Source of the DNA: an uncultured Clostridia bacterium | Lineage (GTDB): Bacteria; Bacillota; Clostridia; Christensenellales; Aristaeellaceae | DNA: 40,175 nucleotides | Reading direction: 5' to 3' | Assembly: GCA_934647305.1 (NCBI GenBank) | Contig: CAKUFI010000019.1 | Location: 1 to 40,175 of the forward strand | Part shown: positions 23,394 through 32,511 of the stretch, piece by piece | Numbering within the stretch: the stretch's first letter is position 1 | How the letters are laid out: each line of letters opens with the position of its first letter | Made by a program: the position numbers and the translations under genes | Notes under the pieces: model-generated | What the model was told of the DNA's origin: nothing | Seen by the model: only the letters and a program-made list of their open reading frames with translations | The model's database searches: none

Positions 23394-24281
23394 ATGAGTC
23401 AGAGCATACCGCTTATTGCGAATTTCACTTCCGGGCGCGGCCGCTGCGCCACGCAGATTCACGAGGTCATCCGCGCCTTTGCCGCCAAGGGCTACGGCAC
23501 CGACGTGCACGTGACCTCCCGCCGTGGGCACGCCACCGAGCTGGCGATGGAGTACGCGAAATCGGGCCTTCTAACCTGCGCGGGCGGCGACGGCACGCTC
23601 AACGAGGTCATCACCGGCGTGATGCGCCTGCCTGAGGAGGAGCGCCCGACGCTGGGCTATATTCCCTGCGGCTCGACGAACGACTTTGCGGCCACGCTGG
23701 GCCTGCCGGGCGACATGGCCAAGGCGGCGCAGCGCATCATGGAGATGAACCCGATTACGCTGGACGTGGGCCGGTATCAGAACCGCTACTTCTCCTATGT
23801 GGCCTCGTTCGGCGCGTTTACCGAGGCCTCGTATTCCACCCCGCAGGACATGAAAAACGCGCTGGGCCACTTCGCCTATGTGATCGAGGGAGTCAGGAAC
23901 CTGCAGACGCTGCGCCCCTACGCCATGCGCTTTGAGGCCGACGGCCAGGTCTACGAGGGCGACTACCTCTTCGGAGCCATCAGCAACTCGACCTCGATTG
24001 CCGGGCTGGTCAAGCTGGATGAGGAGCTGGTCAAGCTCAACGACGGGCTGCTCGAGCTGCTGCTGATCCGCTATCCGCAGAGCCTGGACGAGCTGGGCCG
24101 CGTCGCCATCTGCCTGAACATGCAGAACTACGATCACCCCGCCATCACCCTGGTGCAGGCAAAGAAAATCGTCATCGACAACCCCGACCACACCCCCTTC
24201 ACGCTCGATGGCGAGTACGGCTCGGACGAGGAGCACATCGTCATCGAAAACGTGCACCACGCCATCCGGCTGATGGCGTAG
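23394..24281 (+). CDS. YegS/DgkB-type diacylglycerol/lipid kinase
   Basis: The 295-residue protein has the DAGK catalytic domain: LIANFTSGRG at the start, the nucleotide loop CAGGDGTLNEVITGV (about 60-74) and CGSTNDFAATLG (about 91-102), and a C-terminal beta-sandwich domain ending with FTLDGEYG near the conserved DGE motif. It should phosphorylate diacylglycerol or a related lipid at the membrane for phospholipid recycling. The start is the ATG at 23394 with GGAGGAC upstream; the reading frame stays open upstream through the repeat element, but this is not coding. Length is normal. Confidence 0.93.
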   Translation: MSQSIPLIANFTSGRGRCATQIHEVIRAFAAKGYGTDVHVTSRRGHATELAMEYAKSGLLTCAGGDGTLNEVITGVMRLPEEERPTLGYIPCGSTNDFAATLGLPGDMAKAAQRIMEMNPITLDVGRYQNRYFSYVASFGAFTEASYSTPQDMKNALGHFAYVIEGVRNLQTLRPYAMRFEADGQVYEGDYLFGAISNSTSIAGLVKLDEELVKLNDGLLELLLIRYPQSLDELGRVAICLNMQNYDHPAITLVQAKKIVIDNPDHTPFTLDGEYGSDEEHIVIENVHHAIRLMA

Positions 24282-24349
24282 AGGTTCTCCAGTCAAGGCG
24301 GGCCTTGCGCGCCGATCGGGAGCAGCCGTCTCCGCATCGCGATGGAAAG

Positions 24350-24395
24350 GCAATGCGGTCGCATGGGCATCTGCATTGAAATCGCATTGCTTTTT
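24350..24395 (+). terminator. Intrinsic terminator after the lipid kinase gene
   Basis: Arms GCAATGCG (24350-24357) and CGCATTGC (24383-24390) pair perfectly and are followed by TTTTT (24391-24395). Inner bases CATCTGCATTG may extend the fold. Confidence 0.7.
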
Positions 24396-24884
24396 GTCCG
24401 GCGGCAGCAAGTGGGTCCGGGCACTGCTCGGCAAAAAGCGCTCCCGATGAGCCGGATATCCCGGAAGAATCCCGCTAAGAAAAGAGTGGAGAGAGCTTTC
24501 ACGTTATGCTAAAATTGCATAACATTGCGCGTATTCAGGAATATAAACCGCCGCCCGGCCTCGTTGTCGGGCTTTCTCAAAAACTCAGAGTAAACGATTC
24601 GGTTATGGCATTTAACCAAAGTTGCATTATACTGGCAATGTTTTGCACTAATTTGGCAAGGACACAAAAATCCGTGTGCCACGCGCGGATACCTGTTATT
24701 CAAGAAGAGACAGAAAAACTAACCAAACAGTTAGCTTAATATTTCTCATAGGTTTTCTGACAGTCTGACGAAATATGGCGTAAATATGACATTTTCGTCT
24801 GGAGGAGCTATCGGCTATTAACAAATCCGCAGTCATATGTTATAATAGCGCCAGACATGAGATTATTATTTTTGAGGTGATTCG
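24396..24884 (+). promoter_or_regulatory. AT-rich upstream region of the sugar ABC operon with dyads
   Basis: No gene is supported here. After a CCGGGCACTGCTCGG palindrome (24417-24431) the DNA becomes much richer in A and T than its surroundings. It holds the perfect dyad GTTATGC-N7-GCATAAC (24504-24524) and two related imperfect dyads TTGC-N9-GCAA at 24622-24638 and 24643-24659, spaced by 21 bp. A GACGAAA/TTTCGTC dyad lies at 24767-24799, just before the promoter. These are operator candidates. Confidence 0.55.
24818..24846 (+). promoter_or_regulatory. Promoter of the lplB-ytcP-binding protein operon
   Basis: TTAACA (24818-24823), 17 bases, TATAAT (24841-24846), then a leader of about 32 bases with GAGGTGA before the ATG. 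Confidence 0.85.
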
Positions 24885-25832
24885 ATGCAAGCGACGGCAA
24901 ACAAAAACACAAAAAAGCGAAAGATTAATCGCGACCTGCTGCATGAGAACCTGGAGCTCTACTCCATCATGCTGCCGGTGCTGGTGATGATTTTCATCTT
25001 CTGCTACATCCCGATGTACGGCATCGTGATTGCGTTCCAGAAGTATGTGCCCGGTCGGCCGTTCCTTTCGTTTGACGGAAGCACCAAGTGGGTGGGCCTG
25101 AAGTATTTCACCGAGTTTATCCATGGCAAGTATTTCGGTCGCCTGATGGGCAACACGATCAAGCTGAGCCTGTACAACTTGGTGTTCGGCTTCCCGATCC
25201 CGATCATCTTCGCGCTGCTGCTCAACGAGATCCACAGCGTGCGCTGGCGCAAGTTCTTCCAGACGGCCAGCTACCTGCCCTACTTCATCTCGATGGTCGT
25301 CGTGGCCGGCCTGGTGGTGTCCTTCCTGGAGCTCAACGGCCTGGTGAACAACATCATCGTGGCGCTGGGCGGCGAGCGGTCGGCGCTGCGGACGAACAAG
25401 GAGTTCTTCCCCTGGATCTACACGATCACGAACATCTGGAAGAGCTTCGGCTTCAACAGCATCCTGTACATGTCGGCCATCACGGCGATCGACACGTCGC
25501 TGTACGAGTCGGCCAAGCTCGACGGCGCGACCCGTCTGGAGCAGATCTGGTACATCACGCTGCCCTCGATCCGCCCCACCATTGCCATCATGCTGATCAT
25601 GGCGGTCGGCGGCATCATGGGCTCCAATACCGACCTGATCCTGCTTCTGTACACCTCCGCGACCTATGAGACCGCCGACGTTATCGGAACCTACATCTAC
25701 CGCGTCGGTATTCAGGGCGGCAAGTTCAGCCAGACCGCCGCCATCGGCCTGTTCGCGACGATCATCAACTTCATCCTGGTGTTCATCGCCAACCAGCTGA
25801 GCAACAAGATCTCCGGAACCGGACTGTGGTAA
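24885..25832 (+). CDS. lplB: Sugar ABC importer permease, LplB type
   Basis: The 315-residue membrane protein has six predicted helices and the inner-membrane permease EAA loop, here YESAKLDGATRLEQIWYITLP (about 206-226), which docks on the ATPase. The N-terminal region (MLPVLVMIFIFCYIPMYGIVIAFQKY) and FKPWVGLKYF-like segment identify the LplB branch of carbohydrate uptake 1 importers, often for complex oligosaccharides. It is the first gene of a permease-permease-binding protein operon. No ATPase is encoded; such systems commonly use a shared MsmK/UgpC-type ATPase from elsewhere. That is known for the family, inferred here. Confidence 0.94.
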   Translation: MQATANKNTKKRKINRDLLHENLELYSIMLPVLVMIFIFCYIPMYGIVIAFQKYVPGRPFLSFDGSTKWVGLKYFTEFIHGKYFGRLMGNTIKLSLYNLVFGFPIPIIFALLLNEIHSVRWRKFFQTASYLPYFISMVVVAGLVVSFLELNGLVNNIIVALGGERSALRTNKEFFPWIYTITNIWKSFGFNSILYMSAITAIDTSLYESAKLDGATRLEQIWYITLPSIRPTIAIMLIMAVGGIMGSNTDLILLLYTSATYETADVIGTYIYRVGIQGGKFSQTAAIGLFATIINFILVFIANQLSNKISGTGLW

Positions 25833-25849
25833 GAAGGAGGCAACGAGTC

Positions 25850-26770
25850 ATGAATACCGCAAAGAAAAAGCATAAGAAAATTCGCGAGGGCTCCCTGGTC
25901 GCGGACGTGATCATCTTCGTCATCGTGGCGCTGCTGGCCTTCGTCTGCCTGTACCCGATGTACTTCGTGCTGGTCACGTCGCTGTCCGACCCGGCCTACG
26001 CGCAGCAGATGAACACCTACTGGTGGCCGCATTCCGACACCGGCATCTTCCTGGGCACGTACAAGCGCCTGGTGACCGACATGACCATGTGGCAGGCCTA
26101 CGGCAACACGATCGTTTACACACTTATCCCCACCTTCCTGATGCTGGTGACCTGCTGCCTGTGCGCGTACCCGCTGACCTCGCCCAAGCTGGTCGGCCGC
26201 AAGATCTGCAACATCTTCCTGCTGATCCCGATGTACTTCGGCGGCGGCCTGATTCCCAGCTTCATCCTGATGACCAAGCTGGGCCTGTACAACAACATCT
26301 GGGCCATCATCATCCCGGCGTCGTTCAGCATCTGGTACATCATCCTCACGCGCACCTACTTCGCCTCGATTCCCGAGGAGCTGCGCGAGGCGGCCAAGAT
26401 TGACGGCGCGAACAACTATCAGTGCCTGTTCCGCGTGTACATTCCCAACGCCAAGTCCATCCTGGCGGTGATCGCGATTTACACGCTGGTCGCCCGGTGG
26501 AACAGCTGGTACGACGCGATGATCTACATTCCGGAGCAGGCAAAGCAGCCCCTGCAGCTGTACCTGCGCCGCATCCTGGTCGAGCAGACGGTCGACCTAA
26601 GCCTGTCGCTGAGCATGGCGGAGATGGAGGAGCGCGTGCTCCGGCAGATGTCCAACGACCAGCTCAAGTACGCCATGATCATCTTCACCACCCTGCCCAT
26701 CATCTTCGCCTATCCCTTCCTGCAGCGCTACTTCGTCAAGGGCGTCATGGTGGGTTCGCTGAAGGGCTGA
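25850..26770 (+). CDS. Sugar ABC importer permease, YtcP type
   Basis: The 306-residue partner permease has six helices and the EAA loop ELREAAKIDGANNYQCLFRV (about 182-201), with the YtcP-like ending FAYPFLQRYFVKGVMVGSLKG. It pairs with the LplB-type subunit to form the channel. GAAGGAGG lies 9 bases before the ATG, which is 17 bases after the previous stop. An earlier in-frame GTG at 25826 would overlap that gene and lacks a site. Confidence 0.94.
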   Translation: MNTAKKKHKKIREGSLVADVIIFVIVALLAFVCLYPMYFVLVTSLSDPAYAQQMNTYWWPHSDTGIFLGTYKRLVTDMTMWQAYGNTIVYTLIPTFLMLVTCCLCAYPLTSPKLVGRKICNIFLLIPMYFGGGLIPSFILMTKLGLYNNIWAIIIPASFSIWYIILTRTYFASIPEELREAAKIDGANNYQCLFRVYIPNAKSILAVIAIYTLVARWNSWYDAMIYIPEQAKQPLQLYLRRILVEQTVDLSLSLSMAEMEERVLRQMSNDQLKYAMIIFTTLPIIFAYPFLQRYFVKGVMVGSLKG

Positions 26771-26830
26771 TTCCCATTTGCTTCTAACGCAAACAAAGCG
26801 TTGGAAATATTGAAAGGAGGATTTCTCACT

Positions 26831-28486
26831 ATGAAGAAATTCCTGGCTATCCTCTTGACCCTGTGCATGCTCTTCTCCCTGTGCATGTACACCGCCTCTG
26901 CGGATGAAGACCCCGTCGTCATCACCGTGCTCGGCTATGAAAACGGCACCGGAGACGCCTTTGCCAAGCACCGTGAGGAGCAGGCTGTCTGGAAGGAGCA
27001 GACCAGACTGTTCACCGAGGCCGGCATCAGCTTCGAGTTCGAGACCATCGCCGACTACGAGCAGTACAAGACCACCATTCAGACCCGTCTGGCGGCCGCG
27101 CACGACATGCCCAACCTGTTCTTCGGCGGCGCGACCGACGTGACCGACCTGCTGGACCTGGCCGAGATGGAACAGATCCTGAAGATCAATGAGATCCTCG
27201 AGACCACCAAGGGCAACGCCTACAACTTCTACTATGGCGGCGTAGGCGATCAGGCCCGCAAGCTGATCTCCGATGAGAACGGCGACTTCTACTGGATCCC
27301 CCGTATCCAGATCAACCAGCTCAACGGCGTGAACGCCGGCACCTCCATGGCCACCTGCATCCGCAAGGACTGGCTGGAGAAGGTCGGCCTGGAAGTTCCC
27401 ACCAGCCTGGACGAGTTCACCAACGCCATCAAGACCTTCCAGGAGCAGGACGTCAACGGCAGCGGCACCGTCGATGAGTACATCGTCGAGGATCCCTCCT
27501 ACTTCACCACCGGCATGAACCTGTGGTTCGGCATCCCCACCTGCGACGGCACCGCCATCGGCATCAACCTGACCGAGGGCACCGTGGACTCCGCCTGGTA
27601 CAACCCCAACATCAAGGCGTACTTCACCTACATCCAGCAGCTGGTGAAGGACGGCCTGCTCTACGCCGATGCGATCGGCAGCGACACCTCCACCTCTTCC
27701 CTGAAGAGCAACAACCAGGTTGCCGCGCAGCAGTACTATCCCGTCGGCACCTACGAAGAAGCGACCGTCCGCGCCGCCGGCCACGAGGATGCGTACCTGA
27801 TCGGTATGATCCCCTTCGACGCCGTCGAGGGCACCAAGGCCTTCTACTCTGAGGAGACCCCCTACCTGGTTTACCTGCGCTTCTGCGTGTCCAACTCCGC
27901 CGCGGACAAGGTGGAGGGCATGGCCAGGCTGTTCGACGTGATCTACAGCGACGAGTATTCCAAGCTCATGCGCTGGGGCGTCGAGGGCGTGACCTACGAA
28001 GTGCTGCCCGACGGCACCAACCATCGCCTGAATCCCACCATGGGCCGCGATGAGACCATCGCCAAGGGCTGCATGACCGTCAACTCCCTGTCCAAGTTCA
28101 TGCTGCCCGACTTCAACTACAACGAGCGCGCCGAGGAAATGGCCCGCACCGCCGAGGGCGGCTGGCAGGCGAAGGTCGACTACGAGCTGGCGACCGCTGA
28201 CTATCAGCCCCGTACTCCCAACGACAACACCGGCTACTATGCGCTGGGCACCGCTGAGGAGAACGAGATCCTGGCTCAGTACTCCACCGACCTGACCACC
28301 ACGAGCCGCGAGATCGCGACCAACCTGAGCCTGGGCGTCTACTCTGTGGACGACATGGATCAGTACATCGAAGAGCTGCGCGCTGTCGGTCTGGACGAGG
28401 TCCTGGCTGTCCGCCGCGCCCAGTTCGCTCGTGCGCAGGGCTATCAGACCTACGAGGCCATGAGCGCTGAGATGTTCCACAACTAA
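26831..28486 (+). CDS. Extracellular sugar-binding protein of the LplB/YtcP importer
   Basis: The 551-residue protein starts with a signal peptide (MKKFLAILLTLCMLFSLCMY, likely cut after TASA at about 27) and has the large two-lobed solute-binding fold of the LipO-type family (NGVNAGTSMATCIRKDWLEKVG is split here by the family hinge region; also PTSLDEFTNAIKTFQEQDVN and a calcium-site-like DVNGSGTVDEY). The usual lipobox is missing: the cysteines in the signal are preceded by leucine, so lipid anchoring is doubtful. AAAGGAGG precedes the ATG. The gene ends 45 bases before a strong terminator. The ligand is probably an oligosaccharide; this is by family only. Confidence 0.92.
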   Translation: MKKFLAILLTLCMLFSLCMYTASADEDPVVITVLGYENGTGDAFAKHREEQAVWKEQTRLFTEAGISFEFETIADYEQYKTTIQTRLAAAHDMPNLFFGGATDVTDLLDLAEMEQILKINEILETTKGNAYNFYYGGVGDQARKLISDENGDFYWIPRIQINQLNGVNAGTSMATCIRKDWLEKVGLEVPTSLDEFTNAIKTFQEQDVNGSGTVDEYIVEDPSYFTTGMNLWFGIPTCDGTAIGINLTEGTVDSAWYNPNIKAYFTYIQQLVKDGLLYADAIGSDTSTSSLKSNNQVAAQQYYPVGTYEEATVRAAGHEDAYLIGMIPFDAVEGTKAFYSEETPYLVYLRFCVSNSAADKVEGMARLFDVIYSDEYSKLMRWGVEGVTYEVLPDGTNHRLNPTMGRDETIAKGCMTVNSLSKFMLPDFNYNERAEEMARTAEGGWQAKVDYELATADYQPRTPNDNTGYYALGTAEENEILAQYSTDLTTTSREIATNLSLGVYSVDDMDQYIEELRAVGLDEVLAVRRAQFARAQGYQTYEAMSAEMFHN

Positions 28487-28533
28487 TTGACGACAGGACG
28501 CGCCGGTATCGCGCCGGCAGCTGAGTGAAGTCA

Positions 28534-28565
28534 GGCCCTCCCGGGAAACCGGGAGGGCCCTTTTT
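28534..28565 (+). terminator. Strong intrinsic terminator of the sugar importer operon
   Basis: GGCCCTCCCGG and CCGGGAGGGCC pair perfectly around a GAAA-type loop and are followed by CTTTTT (28560-28565). Confidence 0.95.
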
Positions 28566-28589
28566 GCGCAGATTTTGCACGCGAACCGA

Positions 28590-28636
28590 TTGACAAACAC
28601 AAAAGGATGTACTATCATCTATTTGGTTGATGGTAC
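28590..28636 (+). promoter_or_regulatory. marR-exporter promoter with overlapping operator
   Basis: TTGACA (28590-28595), 17 bases, TATCAT (28613-28618). A dyad, GTACTATCA (28609-28617) and TGATGGTAC (28628-28636), matches in 8 of 9 positions and covers the -10 and start region, as expected for autorepression by the MarR protein encoded next. Confidence 0.75.
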
Positions 28637-28664
28637 AACTAATTCGCGCCGGGAGGAACGGAAA

Positions 28665-29153
28665 ATGGATCAGACAGAGCGGAAGATCACCAAAATCGCG
28701 CGGGAGGCGGGCGCGTTTACCGTGCAGGCGATGAAGCGCGAGGGCGTGGGCGCGGCGGAGTTTGACTTTGTGCACCTGCTGCGGCACAATCCGGGCCTGA
28801 CACAGAGCCAGGTGCGCGAGATGCTGGGCATCGACAAGGGCGCGGCGGCCCGGCGTGCGGCCAACCTGGAGGCAAAGGGGTACCTGGTGCGCCGCCCCAA
28901 CCCGGCCGACGGGCGCAGCCGGCTGCTTTACGCCACCGAAAAGGCCGATTCGCTGCGCAATTCGAAGGCGCAGATCGAGACGGCGTTCTACGAGTGGCTG
29001 CTGGAGGAGCTGCCCGAGGGGGAGCGCGCGGCCTTCTGCCGGACGCTGGACGCGCTCTATCGCCGGGCCAAGGCGGAGAGCCGCGCCGGTTTTCCGCATG
29101 TCGCGCAGCGAATCGATACGAAAGAGGGTGAGGGGCATGAAGAAGAGGTTTGA
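28665..29153 (+). CDS. MarR family transcriptional regulator
   Basis: The 162-residue protein has the MarR winged helix: LTQSQVREMLGIDKGAAARR (recognition helix region, about 45-64), NLEAKGYLVRRPNPADGRSR (wing with the DxRxR-like motif), then C-terminal dimer helices. MarR proteins usually repress efflux genes until a drug or phenolic ligand binds. The gene overlaps the first exporter gene by 17 bases and has an operator-like dyad in its promoter, so it probably controls itself and the exporter. GGGAGGAA lies before the ATG at 28665. Confidence 0.93.
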   Translation: MDQTERKITKIAREAGAFTVQAMKREGVGAAEFDFVHLLRHNPGLTQSQVREMLGIDKGAAARRAANLEAKGYLVRRPNPADGRSRLLYATEKADSLRNSKAQIETAFYEWLLEELPEGERAAFCRTLDALYRRAKAESRAGFPHVAQRIDTKEGEGHEEEV

Positions 29154-30870
29154 GCCGCAGAAGATCGGCGCGTATTTCCGGGCGGAATGGGCGGCGCTGT
29201 GCCTCGTGATGGCCTCCGGGCTGATCTATAACCTGGGCCTGCTGGCCGGGCCGTGGTTCGAGGGCAGGATGGCCGGGCGGCTGATCGACTGCCTGAACGG
29301 GCAGGCTGGCTTTATGGACATGCTGGCGCTTGTCGGGTGGTACGCGCTGATTACGGCGGTGGTGCAGGGCGCGCGCTACGTCAAGCGGTTTTACGTGCGC
29401 CGCTTCGCCAACAACGTCAACCGGCGCATGAAGCGGGTGCTGTACGGCAGCCTGGTGCGCAAAAGCCGCAGCGAATTGGCCGGGGAGGGTATGGGCGACC
29501 TGCTGACCAGGGCGATCAGCGACGTGGACGACTGCGCCGAGGGCATGCGCAAGTTCACCACCGAGCTGTTTGATACGGGTGTGGCGCTGGCGGCCTACGC
29601 CTGCATGCTGCTGAGCTACGACTGGCGGCTGGCGCTGACCTGCCTGGTCTTCCCGCCGCTGGCCTTCGTGATCGCCGAAAAGCTCAAGGCGGTCGTGCAG
29701 CGGGCGGGCGCGGCATTCAAGAAACAGTCGGGCGTGCTGAGCGCGGCGACGCTCGACCGGGCGCAGAACGCGCTGACCTATCGCGTATTCGGCTGCGAAA
29801 GGGAGCGCGGCGCGGCCTATGAGCGCGATCTGAACGGATATGAGTCGGCTGCGGTGAAGGCCAACCTGCTTACCGCCGCGCTGCCGCCCGTGTACCGGGT
29901 GCTCGCGATGGCCGGCGCGCTGCCGATCCTGCTGCTGGGCGCGCGCAACGTGATGGGAACGGGCTGGCGGGCCTGGGACGTGGCGGCGTTTACCACCTTC
30001 CTGTCCTGCTTTACCCGCCTGGCTACCAAGTCCTCGAGCGCAGCCAAGCTGTTTAACGCGGTGCACCGCGCCCAGGTTTCCTGGCGCAGGATCAGGCCGC
30101 TGATGCAGGACGTAAAGTCCCTGGAGCCGGTGCAGGCCGCCCCGAGCGCGCCGCTTCACGTGCGGGAGCTGGGCTTTGCCTATCCGGGCGGGGAAGAGAT
30201 CTTCGCCGGACTGTCCTTCGACGCGCAGCCGGGCGAGATCCTCGGCGTGACCGGGCCGGTGGCCTGCGGCAAGTCCACGCTGGGCAGGGCGTTTCTGTGC
30301 GAGTATCCGTATGAGGGGAGCGTCCGCTTCGGCGAAAAGGAGCTCTCCGGCCTGACCGAGGCGCAGCGCGCGGGCGTGGTCGGCTACCTGGGCCACGACC
30401 CGGAGCTGTTCAACGCCAGCGTGAGGGACAACGTGCTGCTGGGCGACGCGGGGGATGCGGAAAAGTACCTGAAGGCGGTGTGCCTGGATGGGGAGGTCGC
30501 GGCGATGAAAGAGGGGCTTGAGACCCAGGTGGGCAGCGGCGGCGTGCGGCTGTCCGGCGGCCAGGCGCAGCGGCTGGCGCTGGCGCGGACGCTGTGCCAC
30601 GGGCGGCCGGTGATGATACTGGACGACCCGTTTTCGGCGCTGGACAAGGCGACGGAAAGGCAGGCGTTCGCGCACCTCAGGGAGCTGGCGAAGGACAGCG
30701 TCGTGCTGCTGATTTCGCACAGGCTGTACCTGTTTCCGCAGACCGACTGCGTGATCTGGCTGGATAACGGGCGCACGCAGGTGGCGACGCATGAGCAGCT
30801 GCTGGCCGGGAATCCGGAATACGCCCAGCTCTACCATGAGCAGGAGGAGGGGAAACGCCATGAAGACTGA
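29137..30870 (+). CDS. ABC exporter half-transporter, degenerate-site Walker B
   Basis: The 577-residue protein has an ABC_membrane domain (six helices, about 10-310) and an ATPase domain (about 335-570). Walker A is GPVACGKST, the signature is canonical LSGGQAQR, and Walker B is MILDDPFSALD, in which the catalytic glutamate is aspartate. The H-loop is LISHRL. With the next gene it should form a heterodimeric type IV exporter with one weak ATP site. The ATG lies within the marR end (17-bp overlap), and the gene overlaps the next by 11 bases. Substrate is unknown; the MarR link suggests drugs or toxic small molecules. Confidence 0.93.
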   Translation: MKKRFEPQKIGAYFRAEWAALCLVMASGLIYNLGLLAGPWFEGRMAGRLIDCLNGQAGFMDMLALVGWYALITAVVQGARYVKRFYVRRFANNVNRRMKRVLYGSLVRKSRSELAGEGMGDLLTRAISDVDDCAEGMRKFTTELFDTGVALAAYACMLLSYDWRLALTCLVFPPLAFVIAEKLKAVVQRAGAAFKKQSGVLSAATLDRAQNALTYRVFGCERERGAAYERDLNGYESAAVKANLLTAALPPVYRVLAMAGALPILLLGARNVMGTGWRAWDVAAFTTFLSCFTRLATKSSSAAKLFNAVHRAQVSWRRIRPLMQDVKSLEPVQAAPSAPLHVRELGFAYPGGEEIFAGLSFDAQPGEILGVTGPVACGKSTLGRAFLCEYPYEGSVRFGEKELSGLTEAQRAGVVGYLGHDPELFNASVRDNVLLGDAGDAEKYLKAVCLDGEVAAMKEGLETQVGSGGVRLSGGQAQRLALARTLCHGRPVMILDDPFSALDKATERQAFAHLRELAKDSVVLLISHRLYLFPQTDCVIWLDNGRTQVATHEQLLAGNPEYAQLYHEQEEGKRHED

Positions 30871-32488
30871 AGGGAGCGTGCGCGGGGTCATACTGGACAC
30901 GCTGCGCAGGAAAAAAGGACTGTCGTTGGGCATTGCGTGCGCGGTGTGCGGGGCGATCGCCGCGTCGCTGTATCCGCCGCTGCTGCTGGGCAAGGTCATC
31001 GACCGGCTGACCGCGGGGGAGGGCGTTTCCGCCGCGCTGGCGCTGAGCTACTTTGGCCTGCTGGCGCTGGCCGGGGCGATGGAGTCGGCGCGAGAGTGCG
31101 GCCTGACGGTGATGGGCCAGAAGATTACCCACGCGCTGCGCAGCGCCCTGATGGACAAGCTCACCCGCCTGCACGCGGGCAGCCTGAATGCGCAGGAGCC
31201 GGGCGCGCTGACGGCCCGGTTCGTGGGCGATGTGGACACAGTGGAAAACCTGTTTACCGGCGGCATCATCAGCCTGTTTGCCGATGCCTGCCGCATCGTG
31301 AGCATCCTGGCGGTCATCGCGTGCAGGAACCTGGGCCTGACGCTGATTCTGCTTTGCCTGCTGCCCGGGCTGTTCTGGTTCACCCGGCATGTGCAGAAGC
31401 GCATGCTCGCCTCGCAGCTGGAGAACCGCCGCGCCGTCAGCCGCGCCTCGGGCCAGGTACCCGAGACTCTGCACAACCTGCGCACCGTGCACGCCCTGGC
31501 CAAGGAAGAGTACATGGAGACGCGCTACGACGGGGCCATCGAGCAGAGCTACCGCGCGATGGAGAAGACCAACTTCTACGACGCGATCTACTCCCCGGTC
31601 ATCCTCAGCCTGAACGCGCTGGTCGTGGCGGCGGTCATGCTGCTCTCCGCGTCCGGCAATGCGCGCGTGCTGACGCTGTTCGGCATGTCGGCAGGCACGG
31701 CGGTCGCGGTTATCAACTACATCTCGCAGATCTTCACCCCGGTCGAGAGCCTGGGCATGGAAATCCAGACCATCCAGTCGGCCATCGCGGGCGTCCGGCG
31801 CATCGACGAGTTCTTTGCGCTGCCCGAGCGCACAAAGCCCGAGGCGGTTCAGGCACAGGCGACCGGTGCGCAGGTGGAGCTGCGCAGCGTCACGTTCGGC
31901 TACGACGAGCGGCCCGTGCTCAGGAACCTCAGCCTGCGGGTCATGCCGGGCGAGCAGGTGACGCTGACCGGCCGCACCGGTGCGGGCAAGAGCACCGTGT
32001 TCCGGCTGATACTGGGCCTGTACGAGCCGCAGGAGGGCGAGGTGCTGGTGGAAGGCATGCCCGCCTCCAGCCTGCCGGATGAAAGGCGGCGCAGGCTGCT
32101 GGGCTATGTGGAGCAGTCCTTTCACCGGGTGCCGGGCACCGTCCGCGACCAGATCACGCTGTTCGACCCGTCTTTTTCCGAGCAGGCGGTTCGCCGCGCC
32201 GCGGAGCTTGCGGGCCTGAGCGAGGCCATCGAGCGCCTCGACCAGGGGTATGATACGCCCTGTACGCCCGATCTGTTTTCCCAGGGCCAGTGGCAGCTGC
32301 TCTCCATCGCCCGCGCGGCGGCGGCGGAGCCGAAGATCCTGCTGCTGGACGAAATCACCGCCAATCTGGACGCGGAGACCGAGCAGACCGTGCTTTCGGC
32401 GCTCCAGCGTGCGGCGGACGGACGCACCGTGCTGTCCATTTCACACCGCACCACCGCCCGAACCGGCCGCGAGTGCGTGATTTCCTGA
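30860..32488 (+). CDS. ABC exporter half-transporter, short C terminus
   Basis: The 542-residue protein has six membrane helices (about 18-305) and an ATPase domain with Walker A GRTGAGKST, a divergent signature FSQGQWQLL, Walker B ILLLDEITANLD (glutamate kept) and H-loop SISHRT. It complements the previous protein: the good site would use this Walker A/B and the partner LSGGQ. It stops about 12 residues after the H-loop histidine, so the usual closing strand and helix (about 30 residues) are missing, either by natural trimming or a late mutation. GGAGGAGGGGAAA precedes the ATG. Confidence 0.92.
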   Translation: MKTEGSVRGVILDTLRRKKGLSLGIACAVCGAIAASLYPPLLLGKVIDRLTAGEGVSAALALSYFGLLALAGAMESARECGLTVMGQKITHALRSALMDKLTRLHAGSLNAQEPGALTARFVGDVDTVENLFTGGIISLFADACRIVSILAVIACRNLGLTLILLCLLPGLFWFTRHVQKRMLASQLENRRAVSRASGQVPETLHNLRTVHALAKEEYMETRYDGAIEQSYRAMEKTNFYDAIYSPVILSLNALVVAAVMLLSASGNARVLTLFGMSAGTAVAVINYISQIFTPVESLGMEIQTIQSAIAGVRRIDEFFALPERTKPEAVQAQATGAQVELRSVTFGYDERPVLRNLSLRVMPGEQVTLTGRTGAGKSTVFRLILGLYEPQEGEVLVEGMPASSLPDERRRRLLGYVEQSFHRVPGTVRDQITLFDPSFSEQAVRRAAELAGLSEAIERLDQGYDTPCTPDLFSQGQWQLLSIARAAAAEPKILLLDEITANLDAETEQTVLSALQRAADGRTVLSISHRTTARTGRECVIS

Positions 32489-32511
32489 TTCCCTTTGCGT
32501 TCGCCTCTCCT

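Noticed and set aside
24506..24739. 77-codon frame upstream of the sugar importer
   Set aside because: It has no ribosome site, starts within a perfect dyad, and encodes no motif; the region looks regulatory.
26597..28618. Open frame of 673 codons opposite the sugar-binding protein
   Set aside because: It is rich in G, V, H, L and Q with no domain; the sense gene has a signal peptide, ribosome site and terminator.
28717..30999. Open frame of 760 codons opposite marR and the exporter
   Set aside because: It crosses three sense genes in antisense and resembles no protein family.
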